Shown here piece by piece: positions 21,660 through 33,380 of a stretch of DNA of 64,000 nucleotides. Position 1 is the first letter of the stretch; each line of letters opens with the position of its first letter. The position numbers and the translations under genes are program-made. Source of the DNA: Diabrotica undecimpunctata (Eukaryota > Arthropoda > Insecta > Coleoptera > Chrysomelidae); NCBI RefSeq assembly GCF_040954645.1, contig NC_092804.1, positions 40,887,753 through 40,951,752 on the forward strand. The letters are read 5' to 3'. A model generated the notes under the pieces. The model did not search any database. It saw only the letters and a list, made by a program, of their open reading frames with translations, and was not told the DNA's origin.

Positions 21660-24086
21660 GCTTCTTGCTGGTACTTGAAGTACACTGGATCTCCTGGTGA
21701 ATGCAGTTGGTTATACCACAATTACAAACTTAAACCACAAACAGAAACAAACAAATTAGTTTACAACTTTTCAAATCTGACATTGGATAAAGCCACGAAT
21801 AGTGTACTCTAAAAATCATTCAATTTTGCTGTTGCACCTGCACTAACCTCGTAAAAAATATCATTACCGAGGTTAAGACTACTATTAATAATCTCCCAGC
21901 AGAAACAGCTGAGATTATACGACAAGACGTATCAAAAATATTAAGAACAGTCAAATCATCAAAAAGAAATTTAACTCGCGAAGAAAAAGACGCCTTACAT
22001 AATTTAAAGAACAACAAAGAAATCATCGTGCTTCCAGTTGTCAAAGACAACCGCCACGGTAATAAATATTTAAGATTACGAATCCAAAATAAACGACATC
22101 CTAAACGATACGAAATATCAAAGAATTTTGTTGAACCCTACAACATATCTAGAAAAAGTAACAAAAGCCAAAATCAAATCCTCAGATATTAAGAAAGAAC
22201 ATCAGTTACATCTCATCCTAGAGAGAAGTCGTCAAGATGCCCAAAACTTTACGGTCTACCCAAGGTACATAAGGCAGGATCACCATTGGTGCCAATAGTT
22301 AGTTCTATCAAATCTCCTCTACAACCACTGGCAAAATTTCTAGCTGAACAGCTACAGTCATATACAGAAGAATCGGATTCTTGCGTCAAGAATGTAGGCC
22401 ACTTCATCGAACGTATAAAAGAGAAGACTCTTGAGCCGGGACATTTATTAAATTCCACAGCATACTCCAAATCTTACAAAGCACTGTTAAACTAATACAT
22501 ATTTCATCTATAAGGAGCAAAGATATAGATATAAACAAGTTGAAGCAGCACCGATAGGTTTACCACTGTCACCGGTAATAGCAAACCTATTAATGCAAGA
22601 AATAGAACAGCAAGCAGTAGAAAGAGCCGAACACAAACCCGAACTTTGGCTTAGGTACGTGGATACTTTTATAATCTGAGCACATCGAAAAAAAAAAACT
22701 AAAGGTATTTTTAGAACAAATCAATAATATCCACCATAAAATTAAGTTTACTATGAAACTGGAAGGCAGCGAACAACTACCATTTTTAAATGTGTTAATA
22801 ATAAAGAAAGAACACAGCATATAGGACACACAGTATACCGAAAACTCACACAAACCGACAGATATCTACATGCTGATTCACATCACCTTCTCTTCTTATA
22901 GTGCCGTGCACCTATAGTGCGTTGGCGAATTATCTTAAGGCCAGACGTCTGTCTTTTGCGGCATGCAAAAGATCGGCAGTGTTATTTATGCCTGTCCAGT
23001 TCTTTATGTTCCGTAGCCACGACATTTGTTTGTGACCTACTCCTCTCTTGTCTTCAATCTTTCCCTGGGTGATTAGTTGAGGGATTGCGTATTTTTTTCC
23101 TCTCAGAATATGGCCGAGGTATCCAATTTTTCGTACCTTGATCAAATTAAGTAGTTCTCTCTCAGTATTTGCCTTTCTTAAGACTTCCTCGTTTCTCACC
23201 CTATCTGTCCATGGTATGCGGAACATTCTTCGCACCGTCCACATTTCGAAGGCCTCCAATTTATTAATGGAAGGTACTCTTAACGTCCATGTTTCCATGC
23301 CGTATAACAATATGGACCATACATAGCATGAAAGATTGCGGTTACATAGTAGCGGTTTAAATTTGATAAAAGCTTGTCTTGCTTGTTCGGTACGCCATTT
23401 TATTTCTTGTTGAGGATCCCATTGGTCATTTATCATCATTCCCAAGTATTTAAATGTTTTCACTTGATCGATTGGAGCATTATCTACTTGCAGTTGTATT
23501 CTTAAAAGTGCGTTTTTTCCTATTGCCATGCATTTAGTTTTTCCAGCATTTATCTTCAAGCCATATATTTTTCCTACGGTGTTTATTTTATTTAACATCA
23601 ACTGCATATATCATGTTCGTTGTCTGTTATTATCGCGGTGTCGTCGGCGTAACGAATGGTATTTATCGGGAACCGGTTTACCTTTATTCCACACTCAGAG
23701 CCTTCCAGTGCCTCTGCAAAAATGTTCTCCACATAGAGATTTAAGAGCATAGGAGACAAAATACACCCCTGTCGCACCCCTCTTAAAATTTCAAATTTTT
23801 TTATGTTGGTTGATTTGTTCAGTCTCACTCGTGCTTTTTGATTCCAAATTCTTCACATCACCATCCTGCACAATTACATTCAGTCAATAAAACCCTGATA
23901 ACACGATCCGACAGACTGATAGACGAAGAACATAAAAATAAAGAAATGCATAATGTAAAAACGGCGCTGAGAAAAAATGGCTTCTCAACATATACCATTG
24001 AAAAGACTCATATTGCTCAAGAAATAGTTAAGGACCCAACAGAAGACACAAAACCGATGTCCAAAGCCATAAATGTAATTTTTTAA
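21660..24086 (+). mobile_element. Penelope-like retroelement, interrupted by an RTE LINE
   Basis: Frames on the + strand give LYGLPKVHKAGSPLVPIVSS and SDSCVKNVGHFIERIKEKTL (22240-22440). Then come EAAPIGLPLSPVIANLLM (22540-22595) and WLRYVDTFII (22646-22680), where the catalytic Y-V-D-D of Penelope reverse transcriptase has become Y-V-D-T. LEGSEQLPFLNVLI follows, and then RYLHADSHH, interrupted at 22887. The frame resumes at 23863 with HPAQLHSVNKTLITRSDRL and ends at a stop at 24084. The GIY-YIG endonuclease is absent. Frameshifts near 21.8-22.2 kb show that the copy is dead. The hammerhead at 21482 is probably its 5' terminal repeat. Confidence 0.85.
22888..23851 (-). mobile_element. RTE-type LINE C, 5'-truncated, inserted in the Penelope element
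   Basis: Flanked by the 11-bp duplication TTCACATCACC (22877-22887 and 23852-23862). On the minus strand 23828-23598 gives ILRGVRQGCILSPMLLNLY and NTIRYADDTAII (catalytic Y-A-D-D). 23607-22930 gives TFKYLGMMINDQWD, LLYGMETWTLRV, FEMWTVRRMFRIPWTDRV and GHILRGKKYAIPQL. The 3' end at 22888 (minus: ATAAGAAGAGAA) is a GAA-like tail. Removing one duplication rejoins the Penelope frame as SHHHPAQLH. The truncated 5' end lies just upstream of WNQKARVRL. Confidence 0.92.
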
Positions 24087-25739
24087 ACTTTTTTTTGTAG
24101 GTTATTAAGATAGGTACGTCTTAAAGAAGAAAATGAACGGAATATTGAAATCAATTCAGTAAAATTAGCTGCACCGGCCTTCGAATTTAGCATCAGCCTT
24201 CGAAAATCCTAGCAAATTGAACTTCGCAAAAACTATTTAACCGATCCAGCCCATCTTTTGCACTTAATTCAAACACTATAAGATCCTAAGTTTAGGTACA
24301 TTTAAACAAATTTTAATAAACTATAAGAAACTTATTAACAATAGTCAAAACAGCGATTTTGTTTTTTATTTTGCAATAACTTTTTTGTTTATTATCCGAT
24401 TTTAATTTAGCATATATTATTTTATATATTATCTTTTTTATCTTAAAAAGCTGTCTGTTGACGTCTAATCTAGACAAGTTTTTATAATATGAGCAAAATA
24501 ATGGGTTTGACCTTTTATTTAAAAATATTTCCACTAAAAAAATAATGAATCGCTAGATGAGAGTCTTTTTCTAATATCTCATACTACACATTTCAACTGT
24601 CAAACTATATAGTTGGTCGAGTACAAAACTAACTTTATTGGCCTATTTATTATTTCTCATCGAAAACCTCTATAACCTTACATCTAAAGTACTCCCTTTA
24701 TCTGTTTTTTCTTTCTTGTTTTTATCGTCTGTTTCTAAGCGTTGGCATTTGTAATTAACGTATTGGTAATTTTGATTAGTGGCCGATGATTTATTTCTAA
24801 TATAACAAAATAGATTTATGTTGAATGGTTTTCGCATTTAATGTCAATCAGCAATTAATATTTTATTACAGGCTTAAATTTATTTGAGTTTCCAACAAAC
24901 TTTAGATTGTTTACGAGGCGTTCTATGTAGATTGCACAATCAATTTATCTCTAAAAATAATTGGATTTGAAATCTGAAAATGAAAATATAGCTGTTTAAT
25001 ATGTTTAAAATTTTTGCTCTTACTTTAATCTTGAAATCTTCATCAATACCTATCCCGAAGACACTCACCGACTAGATGGCGGAATAATGTAAATCATATC
25101 ACTACGAATTGGATGTAAAAACTCAAGATACAAATAAGTGGAAAAGTTTACAGGTAGCTTACATTCAGCAGTAAACAAATATGAGCTAATAAATGGTTAA
25201 GTGATTCTAACAATGCAAATAATGCCTCATGATTCAAATGACATGAATTTTAATTTAGTACTTAGTTATAAATATTGCAACTAAGACATTATCCAAACTA
25301 CTAAAGTTTTCAATTATTTTGAAGTGAGAACTGTAGTTTACATACTCTCGTACATAAATTCTGCAAATCTAAAAGTAGGAGTAGTCAGGAGTTCATCTAT
25401 ACGGCCGTAACGAACAATTTACTTCCCTAAAACTATTGTTCCTAAGAAATATGATACATCATAGACCAGCTCATGATCGTATTCTTACTATAATCCCATT
25501 TTTATTATAAGTGGCGGTTTTCAAATACAAGTGATGGATTCGACCGTTACTTGATGGAAGTTCATTTTATCTAAGAATAAAACACCGAAAACTTTTTTAT
25601 ACTTTCAACTGAATAAGTCTAGGAGGAGAGAGCTGTTTGTCTTAAGTTGATCATTCAGAATTATATTTATGTATATATATTATTATGATATAAAAGGGGA
25701 AGTGCGTACACATATTTTTTTTGTAATTACACTGGGGAA
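24087..25739. other. No gene recognised
   Basis: AT-rich DNA with only short random frames on both strands. I see no inverted repeat, tail or protein motif. Confidence 0.5.
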
Positions 25740-27690
25740 CAAATTTAAAACTCAATTTCTGTTGAGTTAGATTTTTTAGCTGTTTTCTATAGAATTAGGC
25801 ATGCTGGTTTCAAAACTATTTTTAGTTTTCTTCTATCACGTTCGTTTTCTATGTTGGTGGGGTGCATGTTGGTGGGGGAATGACGCGCTGATAACTGCAA
25901 CTGGAAACTGGACTAGACTTGCCTGTTCACACTTCAATTACGTCTGTTATACTGTGGTGTGGCGATTAGCAGTGTTTATTATTTCGTTACTGAAGTATAT
26001 AGAACTACTTATTTTGTTTGAACTGAAACATTTCCTTATGGCTAGCTCTGCTCCTACACGTCGTAAGTGCGAAAACAGCCCATATTCGTTTTGTTAATAT
26101 GTGCAAGTTTTACCATTCCCAGTCAAAGGACAAACATCACTACATTTGTCAGACAAGCATATTTTGCCTATTTTAAAGTGAACTTGGTGATCAAGGTAAA
26201 GCATGGGTAACTCATAAAGTGTGTAAACAGTGTGTTAAGGGGTTACGGATGTGGACCAAGGAAACACGTGCTAAAGTTCCATTTAATATACCTATGATTT
26301 GGCGCGAGCCCAAAGATCATTCATTGATTGTTACTTTTGTATAGTGAAAACATCCGGATATAACAAGAAAAACAAATGTAAGATGGAGTATCCTAGTTTA
26401 CTGTCAGCTATACGCCCAGTGCCGCATTCAGCCAAAATCCTCGTGTTAGTTTTCAATAAATTTCCCTCTTTGGAAAAAGGGGAATATGGATATGGTGCAG
26501 ATGAAAGTGACTCCAACGATGAAGATTTCGACATTAAAGATGACTCCGTACGTAAGGGATTCGAGCAGCAAGAGCTAAATGATTTAGTACGAGATTTGGG
26601 ACTGTCCAAAAAAGCTTTAGAGCTCTTAGCATCACGACTCAATGACAAAAGCTTGCTTCAAAAGGGAGCCAAGGTATCATATTTTCGAAAACGAGAAAGG
26701 GCATTTCTACAATACTTTTAAAGTGATGGTGGATTTGTGTTTTGCCATAATGTAAGTGCTTTAATGGAAGAACTGGAAATTTCAAACTATAACGCAACTG
26801 ACTGGCGACTGTTTATAGATAGCTCAAAGCGGAGCTTGAAGTGTGTTTTTATTTATTTGGTTCAATTCCAACGGGCCATTCAGTTTATTTGCGTGAAAAA
26901 TATGACGACTTAAAGAAAGTATTGATCTGTTGCAATATCACAAGCACCAATGGATCATTTGTGTTAACCTTAAAATGGTCTGCTTTCTGCTTGGTCAACA
27001 ACGTGGATATACAAAATATCCCTGTTTTTTGTGTGTGTGGGACAGCAGAACTCGGGCGCAACATTGGGTGTAGTCGAATTGGCCGCCAAGATTTGACCTG
27101 AGACTTGGTGATCCAAACATTGTACATCGGGCACTTGTCGACAAAAAGAATATTATACTTCCACCTTTGGCATATAAAATTGAGTCTCGTGGAACAATTT
27201 GTTAAAGCTTTGCCAATTGTTGGAGACTGTTTCAAGTACCTCGTGTCGAAATTTCCTAGCCTGTCATTTGAAATAATAAAGCCTAGTGTTTTTGATGGTC
27301 CACAGATTCGGCAACTTCGTGCGGAGATCATTTCGCGGTAACAATGTCGGAAATTAAATAGAATGCGTGGTTGGCATTTAAAAACATTGTTAAAACTTTC
27401 TTGGAAATACACGAGCATTGTATTATGCCGACACTGTCCAGCAATAAAAGTTAGTTTGCAACATAAGCATTAAAGTGCATTTTTTACACTGCTAATTTTC
27501 CGGACAATCTTGGTGCGGTGAGTGATGAGTAGGGTGAGCGTTTCTATCAAGATTTGAAGGTGATGGAAGCACGGTATCAAGATAGATGGGAAGTAGTTAT
27601 ATTGGCTGACTATTGTTGGAGCATCAAGCGCGAATATACACCAACTAAATACTCCAGAAAAAACTATAAACGAAAATTTTTGTCGTAATT
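25740..27690 (+). pseudogene. Decayed multi-copy transposase-like gene (SPTRRKCENSP family)
   Basis: I recognise this as a family of long repeated proteins found in many copies in insects, particularly aphids. I know no firm family name. The sequence starts after a conserved-looking leader at about 25740-26030. The protein begins at 26038 (MASSAPTRRKCENSPYSFC), and a first C-x2-C is broken by a stop. In shifting frames come GDQGKAWVTHKVCKQCVKGL, then IPMIWREPKDHS, FCIVKTSGYNKKNKCKMEYP and an acidic stretch (GYGADESDSNDEDFDI) followed by LVRDLGLSKKALELLASRLN (26299-26721). Later: IGHSVYLREKYDDLKKVL (26876-26930), KNIILPPLAYKIESRGTICZ-type remnants near 27140-27200, and VKALPIVGDCFKYLVSKFPS (27200-27265). 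The far C-terminus near 27540-27690 has DLKVMEARYQDRWEVVI and RKNYKRKFLS. At least eight breaks. Confidence 0.7.
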
Positions 27691-27699
27691 TGTAGGTAG

Positions 27700-27924
27700 T
27701 ATTCATTAATTAAACAATTTTATTTGTATGAACTCGATTTAACTTACATTAAATATTTTGTAAACTGTAGATTTGGTACGTTTTTATTTTATGTTTCTTT
27801 TTTAAGTATAATTTTTGAGGATATCCTGTAGTTTAAAAAGTGGACGTGATAGACAAAATCTGAGATTATTCTTCGATTCAGACGACAAAAATTAGTGGAA
27901 ACAAGTTTCAGATCTAACTCAACA
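27700..27924. other. Unassigned spacer
   Basis: AT-rich DNA. The end of the preceding element may lie here, but no inverted repeat was found. Confidence 0.3.
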
Positions 27925-28270
27925 AAAAATGTGTTTCCCAGTGTTATTGAAAGCAATTATGTGTTCTGCTAGACATTTGTTAATGATTCTAGTAGCTTTA
28001 CCGTTTTGTTTTTGGGCATTCACCACATGTAAGTTTGTATTCACCACTGTGTAAGTGCTTTTTCTGTTGGCGCTTCTTGTTCTTAAGTTATTGTTTGTTT
28101 TAAAATCTGGCGGTATTCCTTTCGATTTTATGTGTTTGGCCATTTTTGTTAAAATTTTGCCTGTATGTTAAATCAAACAAAAAGTACGATGTTTTTTCGG
28201 TAGTGTCGAATTTTTATACAGTTTTTGGATTAAAATTTTATTTATTGTTTGTTCGTTGTACCCATGTAAA
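27925..28270 (-). pseudogene. Penelope-like element C-terminal fragment with start of GIY-YIG endonuclease
   Basis: On the minus strand the sequence gives HTGKILTKMAKHIKSKGIPP and then DFKTNNNLRTRSANRKSTYT (28170-28040). After a frame change comes SGEYKLTCGECPKT, the opening of the GIY-YIG domain that Penelope elements carry after the reverse transcriptase. Stops follow quickly, and the nuclease motif is lost. LAEHIIAFNN in another frame matches a downstream part of the same domain. It comes from a different copy than the element at 21.7 kb. Confidence 0.65.
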
Positions 28271-29439
28271 CAATATTGATCACTTGCGTTTAGATTTAAT
28301 AACAATCAAAATCCTATACTTATTGAATCCACTCTTTAGGTGAATACTAAACTATTTAAGCTAATTATTTAAGACAATGTTTTAAGGTTAATTAAATAAT
28401 AAACTTCTTGACTATCTAAAAAAATAATAGGCAAGAACTGTAACACATAATATTGCAAATTTTCTAAAAGAATAGTTTAAATGACTAAAATTATAAACAA
28501 ATAAAACATTTTTTTATTAAAAAAAAAATCTCAAATCAAAACTTTTTATATTTTTATTTAATAAAGGCTATGTCTAGTATTTCTATTAAATTTAATATTA
28601 TCAATATTTGTTTTCCATTAAATGAAATTATGTTGTAATTTTATTAAAATAAATATTGGTTTCGTGGATTTGACAATATTTAATTATAGTTACACGTATT
28701 TGTGATATTATTAATACTAATTATTCGTTAATATGATTATGCTCTAAAATAGAAATATAGAAAACATAGAATAGGAAAAATTTAAAAATAAAAAAAGTAA
28801 GTGTTATATCATCAAGACAATGCACCAGCCATCAATATATTACACTAAGTATGGAGCCTGTTGATATTTTTACATGTAACTAATAGACGAAGGTACTGAC
28901 GTCACATTACTAGCTACAATGTCCGACGTGAATTTGACAGGTGAATAATTTTTTCCGGATATATCAATATTAAGCAGGTAACATTATGTGTTCAAGTTAA
29001 TAACTTAATGTATTCTGTATGGTAAATTAATGAATTCGTAAAATTTTTAATATTTTGCATTCGGTTATATCAGCGGCGTGCGATGCGCAACTATGTACCT
29101 GTAAAATATGCTTTTATGTTATATAAAATAAATTTTTTTTAATTTTGCAATGTTACATGCCATTGCCTCTTTTCTTCAAATGTAAATAACAACGAAAATA
29201 AATAATTATTGTACATCCATATGTACCTAAAGAATTTTTTCGTACACCTCTGACATTCCGGAAACAAGATCGGCCATTGTGATTAGCTACTTTGGACGCA
29301 AGTATTTATTCATATTCTACATCCCTATTATAATATATCGATGGCACCAGCTTACAGATTTGTTATTGTAATGGCTAAAATTGATGAATTTCTACGTTGT
29401 ATACCATTTTCGCCAGACTGAATTTTTTGGCTTACTGTC
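28271..29439. other. No gene recognised
   Basis: AT-rich intergenic DNA with no frame above background and no repeat that I can define. Confidence 0.45.
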
Positions 29440-29575
29440 CAAAGATCTCCCAACCGAGAAGAAGTTATGTCGACAGTTAATGGCTATTTTGAGAAGCAAC
29501 ACAGTTCTTATTATAAAAAGGGTATCGGACTTATTGAAGATCACTGGACAGGGCTGAAAGGATATTAGTAAAAAA
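29440..29575 (+). pseudogene. mariner transposase C-terminal fragment
   Basis: The frame SPNREEVMSTVNGYFEKQHS followed by YYKKGIGLIEDHWTGLKGY matches the conserved end of mariner transposases (spacing of YF, S-Y-x-K/E-GI, L-x-x-W, G-Y). Preceding residues to about 29345 may be related but are not clear. There are no inverted repeats. Confidence 0.6.
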
Positions 29576-29896
29576 AAATAAATATATTTTTTTCCAAAAT
29601 TTTTGTATTTTCTTTGTCAGATCTCGTGCCTTTAGGCTTACTCACTGGATGGATCTGATGAATTTTGTCTTTGGCTTATAAAAGGCACAATGAGGAAAAT
29701 AAATGGAACAAATTTAAAAGCAAATGAATTAACCATACCTATACCAAGAACAAAAAAAGAGTTTTAAAAATAATGAAATAATCTCTATTTTGCCTAAATA
29801 TAATCAATTAATATTTAAATATTGCTTTCTATGATATTTATTTATCTTTAAAAATTTTATTTAAAAAATACTGTATAATATGTATAATAAACTTTT
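29576..29896. other. Unassigned AT-rich spacer
   Basis: No gene or repeat is recognised. Confidence 0.4.
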
Positions 29897-29945
29897 GAGC
29901 TACACTACGGAACGTTTTCTTAATGACTATTCCATCATCAATACT
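29897..29945 (-). repeat. Possible Penelope terminal-repeat remnant
   Basis: The minus strand reads TTGATGATGGAATAGTCATT then AAGAAAACGTTCCGTAGTG. The TGATGA...GAAAACGT layout resembles the hammerhead core of the Penelope ends at 10517 and 21482, but helix II does not pair well and the cleavage triplet is changed. It is weak evidence of a further decayed end. Confidence 0.3.
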
Positions 29946-30153
29946 TTTTTTCTAAAATAAGTATTACCACTTTAATTAAATTAAACGCGAAAGTTAAATT
30001 TTCACTAGGATTATAAAAAAATGTGGTTTGTTACTTCCTAGACTTACATATGTGAAACCACCAAATATACGGGTAAAAACTTGTTTAAGTTTATTAATTC
30101 AAAATTATATTTTTGCTGATAACGATCTAGGATTTTTAAATTATTGATGGAAT

Positions 30154-30396
30154 TTACTTCATAACAACGTAAGACTCCAACATTGGGGTTGCTGGCTCTA
30201 AGAAAAAGTGTCTACGAGGACTTGTTGATAGCAATTGATCAAAATGATGCTTACGGTAGCAATTCTGAAATTGAGTAGGTATTTTTAGTTCTTCAGCGTA
30301 TATACTTGCTCCCTGTTGTTTTAGTGCAATAAGTGATGGATGGATCCAGTATCTTTTTCTTTTTCTGTTTCTTGGCTTTAAATACTGCCAAAACAT
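30154..30396 (-). pseudogene. Possible Harbinger-type transposase N-terminal exon fragment
   Basis: The 80-residue frame has RKRYWIHPSLIALKQQG followed by EELKIPTQFQNCYR and FDQLL. This order (R-x-W/Y-W/I-x-HP, then EL...F...YR...F-D-x-LL) is what precedes the catalytic domain in PIF/Harbinger transposases. No catalytic domain follows. It starts at an ATG at 30394-30396 and ends in a stop. It may also be a host gene fragment. Confidence 0.45.
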
Positions 30397-30849
30397 TATA
30401 ACTTTGTCTTCTTTAGATGATATTGTGAACTAGTGATATTGCTGTGCGGGACACCATAAAATATATTGCCTGTTACTTATTGTACGTTGCCAGTTGCTAG
30501 TTGCGTATTGCTCTGGTATACGAGCCGACTTAGGATAAAAGTTTGAGCAAAGCAACCAATTTAACTCGAAATATGTGCTTAAATATGACTATAGTCAACC
30601 TTATGTATAATTAACCTTCATTATAAAATTTTAACATATTCAATTCGGTTAAAATATAGTTTACTAATGGGTTTCATGAAAAAAAAATTGTTTTTGTTGC
30701 TGTTTCGATACGCATTTGAGATAAAAAGGGCCCTTTACCCTAATTCCTAAAAGTCGGTGTACAAAAACAAAAATGTAGTTTTTGTTTCTGTGGTTTTAAC
30801 GTTAATTGTCAATTATTTGTATAATGTTGTCACGATTAGTGTATTGCAA

Positions 30850-31150
30850 TGAGTATAAATTCTATTGAACCGGCAGTAATTATTGTGGCGATGTTAGAAG
30901 ATGAGTACGGTCAGCGCGAAACTGTGAGAAACGTTGTTTAAAGTCTCTCGAGTATTCAACGACTATGTCGATGGTACGAAAAGACCGGTCTGCTAACTTA
31001 AAGACTTGGTTCAATTCCGGTCGAGGTAGAACTACAGCAGCTAAAGATTACCGGTTTGTCGTTTTTAGTGCTTTGAGAAACCGAACGATCAGGGCAGTTT
31101 CCCTTCGAAATCATCTGCAAGAATTGAGAAATGTAAACGTATGTAAATAA
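30850..31150 (+). pseudogene. Tc1-like transposase DNA-binding domain fragment
   Basis: VAMLEDEYGQRETVRNVV, a stop, then SRVFNDYVDGTKRPVC-type frame-shifted sequence are followed by GRGRTTAAKDYRFVVFSALR and NRTIRAVSLRNHLQELRNVN (31020-31141). This is the paired helix-turn-helix region, with its GR(R/G)RTT linker, of Tc1-family transposases. The catalytic domain is absent. Confidence 0.65.
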
Positions 31151-31349
31151 ACAGTTAGGAGTTGACTTTATGCTGCTGGTTTATTTTATCAAACTTGACC
31201 TGCTGGACTGCCGCTTTCTAATGAACACCGAATTATCAGATTAAATTTTTCATGAAAACACTTGGCTTGGATAATATATCATTGGAGAAGTGTATTGTTT
31301 TATCGTTGCATCATTCATTAAACTTAAAAAGTTTCTTTGTTGTCGGGAT

Positions 31350-31760
31350 ATAAGATTAGAACTACGCCTGAGAATGCTTCGATGTTACGTTTTCTCTACT
31401 CTTCTTTATGGCTTGGAAGCGTGGACACTAAAATAAGTTAATCTGAATAAGTTTGCCGCCTTTGAATTTTGGTGTTACAGAAGAATCCTACGAGTATCAT
31501 GGATTCAAATAATGTCAAACGTGAATGTAACTAGAAGGATAGGAAATGAGGAGGAAATAATATTAGGATGATAGGAAAAGACGAAAATTTGAGTACTTAT
31601 TACAACTTATTCTGCAAGGCAAAATCCGAGAAAAGCGAAATGTGGGAAGACGAAGAATATCCTAGCTTGAAAACTTAAGGGAATGGTTTGAATGCAGTAG
31701 TGCAGAACTTTTAAGAGCGGCAGTTAACAAAGTCCGCATAGCCATGAATTTTATTTTTTA
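31350..31760 (+). pseudogene. RTE-type LINE D, C-terminal fragment
   Basis: IRLRMLRCYVFSTLLYGLEA (31350-31420), WTLK followed by a stop, and FEFWCYRRILRVSWIQIM (31460-31515). The typical tail LQLILQGKIREKRNVGRRRI lies at about 31600-31660 in another frame, then LRAAVNKVRIAM. It covers only the thumb and C-terminal domain of an RTE element. Neither end has a clear duplication. Confidence 0.7.
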
Positions 31761-31789
31761 TGACGAAAAAACGAACAATTTTCAAATCT

Positions 31790-32202
31790 ATTTTTCTAGA
31801 AAATGGTGTATCCTACCGACTTAAAGCAAAAGTACCTTTTAGTACTGAAATACCTGAAAATTTAATAATGTAGTATCCAGAATGCTTAAAAGGTAAAGAC
31901 AAAAAAGCTATGCATTCAAATAATGGTTGATCTACCCCAAATGGACGCCTATGACCGGCACTAAAAATTCGCAATTGATGGAATCGATTCAACTCTGTTT
32001 GATAAATAATCGTACCAGTTTTCAATTTGTTTAATAGAAGCATTATGGAGGTATTAAAAAAACTAATTACAAGGCGCCATCTTGAAAGAGCTCTAGCTCC
32101 CTTAGGAAGCATTTTCGGACTAGATGAATTGGGCTAAATTGTTAAACTTAATTTATCTGAGGAATCTCCAGTCTTCGTTTGTCAGGAGAGATTCTGAACA
32201 CC

Positions 32203-32204
<2 letters not shown>
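31790..32204. mobile_element. End of a mariner-like DNA transposon
   Basis: The block ends at 32192-32204 in GAACACCCTGTA, the reverse of the TACAGGGTG(T) start typical of a large insect IS630/Tc1/mariner group, and runs straight into TA repeats, which supply its TA target. I recognise the non-coding sequence upstream (32040-32190) as the conserved end region of such elements. The minus-strand frame at 31813-32112 has no domain and is not called as a gene. Confidence 0.5.
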
Positions 32205-32260
<56 letters not shown>

Positions 32261-32265
32261 ATATG

Positions 32266-32329
<64 letters not shown>
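32205..32329. repeat. (TA)n microsatellite
   Basis: Two TA runs split by TATTATTATATGTATTATA, with a T-rich run after 32329. Frames that read Y-I-Y-I through it are artefacts. Confidence 0.9.
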
Positions 32330-32345
<16 letters not shown>

Positions 32346-32355
32346 CGGAAATAAT

Positions 32356-33380
32356 CAGTGCCCTAATAGAACAGCACAAATTTTTAATGAGCGACATGAG
32401 AACAATAATGTGCACCGAAAATATGTTCTAGAACTTGTAGCTAAATTTCGGGAAACTGGATCAGTCGCCAATAAAAAACGTAATATTGAAAATCCTATAA
32501 GGAACGAAGCAACAGAAGTGGGGGTTTTAGGGCAAGTTATTGTAGATCCTACATTAAGTACCCGCAAATTACAAACTTCGTGTGGTGTTAGTCGACGTAC
32601 TATCCAACGGATTCTAAAGGCCCATAATTTTCATCCGTATAAAATTCACCTTGTACAAGAACTTAATGAAGACGATTTTGATAAGCGATTAGAATTTTGT
32701 GAAGTTATGAGTGAACGAATTACAAACGATGAACAATTTTTATTTAACATTTGCTTTTCCGACGAATGTTCTTTTTTTTTAATGGCGAAGTAAATCGTCA
32801 TAATTGTCCATATTGGTCGGACTCTAATCCCAGAATTTACCATGAGGTACACACACAGCAGCCACAAAAATTAAATGTTTGGGCTGGCATTTTTGGCGAT
32901 CATTTGGTTGGTCCTTTTTTCTTACCTGAAAATTTGACTGGTGAAATGTATTTGGAATTACTGCAAAATGCCATAGATCCTGCGCTAACAGATATAATTG
33001 AAAATCAGAATGATGGTCGATACGTTGAGAATATGTTGATGTTCCAACAGGATGGTGCCCCATCACATTACGCATTAAGAGTTCGGCATTATTTAGATCA
33101 GACCTTTCCAGGTCAATGGATTAGTAGAAGAGGTGCCGTTGAATGGCCCCCAAGATCGCCAGATTTATCATCTTTGGATTTATTTTTGTGGGGTTACTTA
33201 AAAAGCAAAATCTATGCTACTCAGCCAACATCCTTGAAAGATTTACGACAAAGAATAATTGTGAATGAGTGCCATCAAATTACTCCTCAAATATTGCAAA
33301 ATGTCCAGCAACGTTTTCAGCAAAATCTTTATTATTGCATGGAAAGTAATGGTGGTCATTTTCAACATTTACTCGGCTGA
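32356..33380 (+). pseudogene. mariner-like (DDE_3 type) transposase with one frameshift
   Basis: A helix-turn-helix region ([33 protein letters not shown], 32380-32490) is followed by TLSTRKLQTSCGVSRRTIQR and ILKAHNFHPYKIH. The catalytic domain starts with ICFSDECSFF (first D at about 32760). A shift of one base in a T run (32772-32780) moves the frame to NGEVNRHNCPYW, LNVWAGIFGDHLVGPFF, then MFQQDGAPSHY (second D) and VEWPPRSPDLSSLDLFLWGY (third acidic residue) up to HFQHLLG and a stop at 33378-33380. Apart from this single break the protein is complete from the first helix-turn-helix on. The start is lost in the TA/T repeat. Confidence 0.88.

Noticed and set aside
21369..21812. 147-codon plus-strand frame with a long Y-I-Y-I run
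   Set aside because: It reads through a TA microsatellite. The rest belongs to Penelope terminal and coding remnants in another context.
26885..27418. 177-codon minus-strand frame
   Set aside because: Antisense to the decayed transposase-like gene, whose conserved blocks run on the plus strand through the whole interval.
31813..32112. 99-codon minus-strand frame
   Set aside because: It overlaps the conserved non-coding end of a mariner-like element and shows no transposase motif.
32124..32415. Frames of 76-77 codons on both strands with Y-I repeats
   Set aside because: Translation of the TA microsatellite; only the part after 32356 on the plus strand is a real transposase frame.
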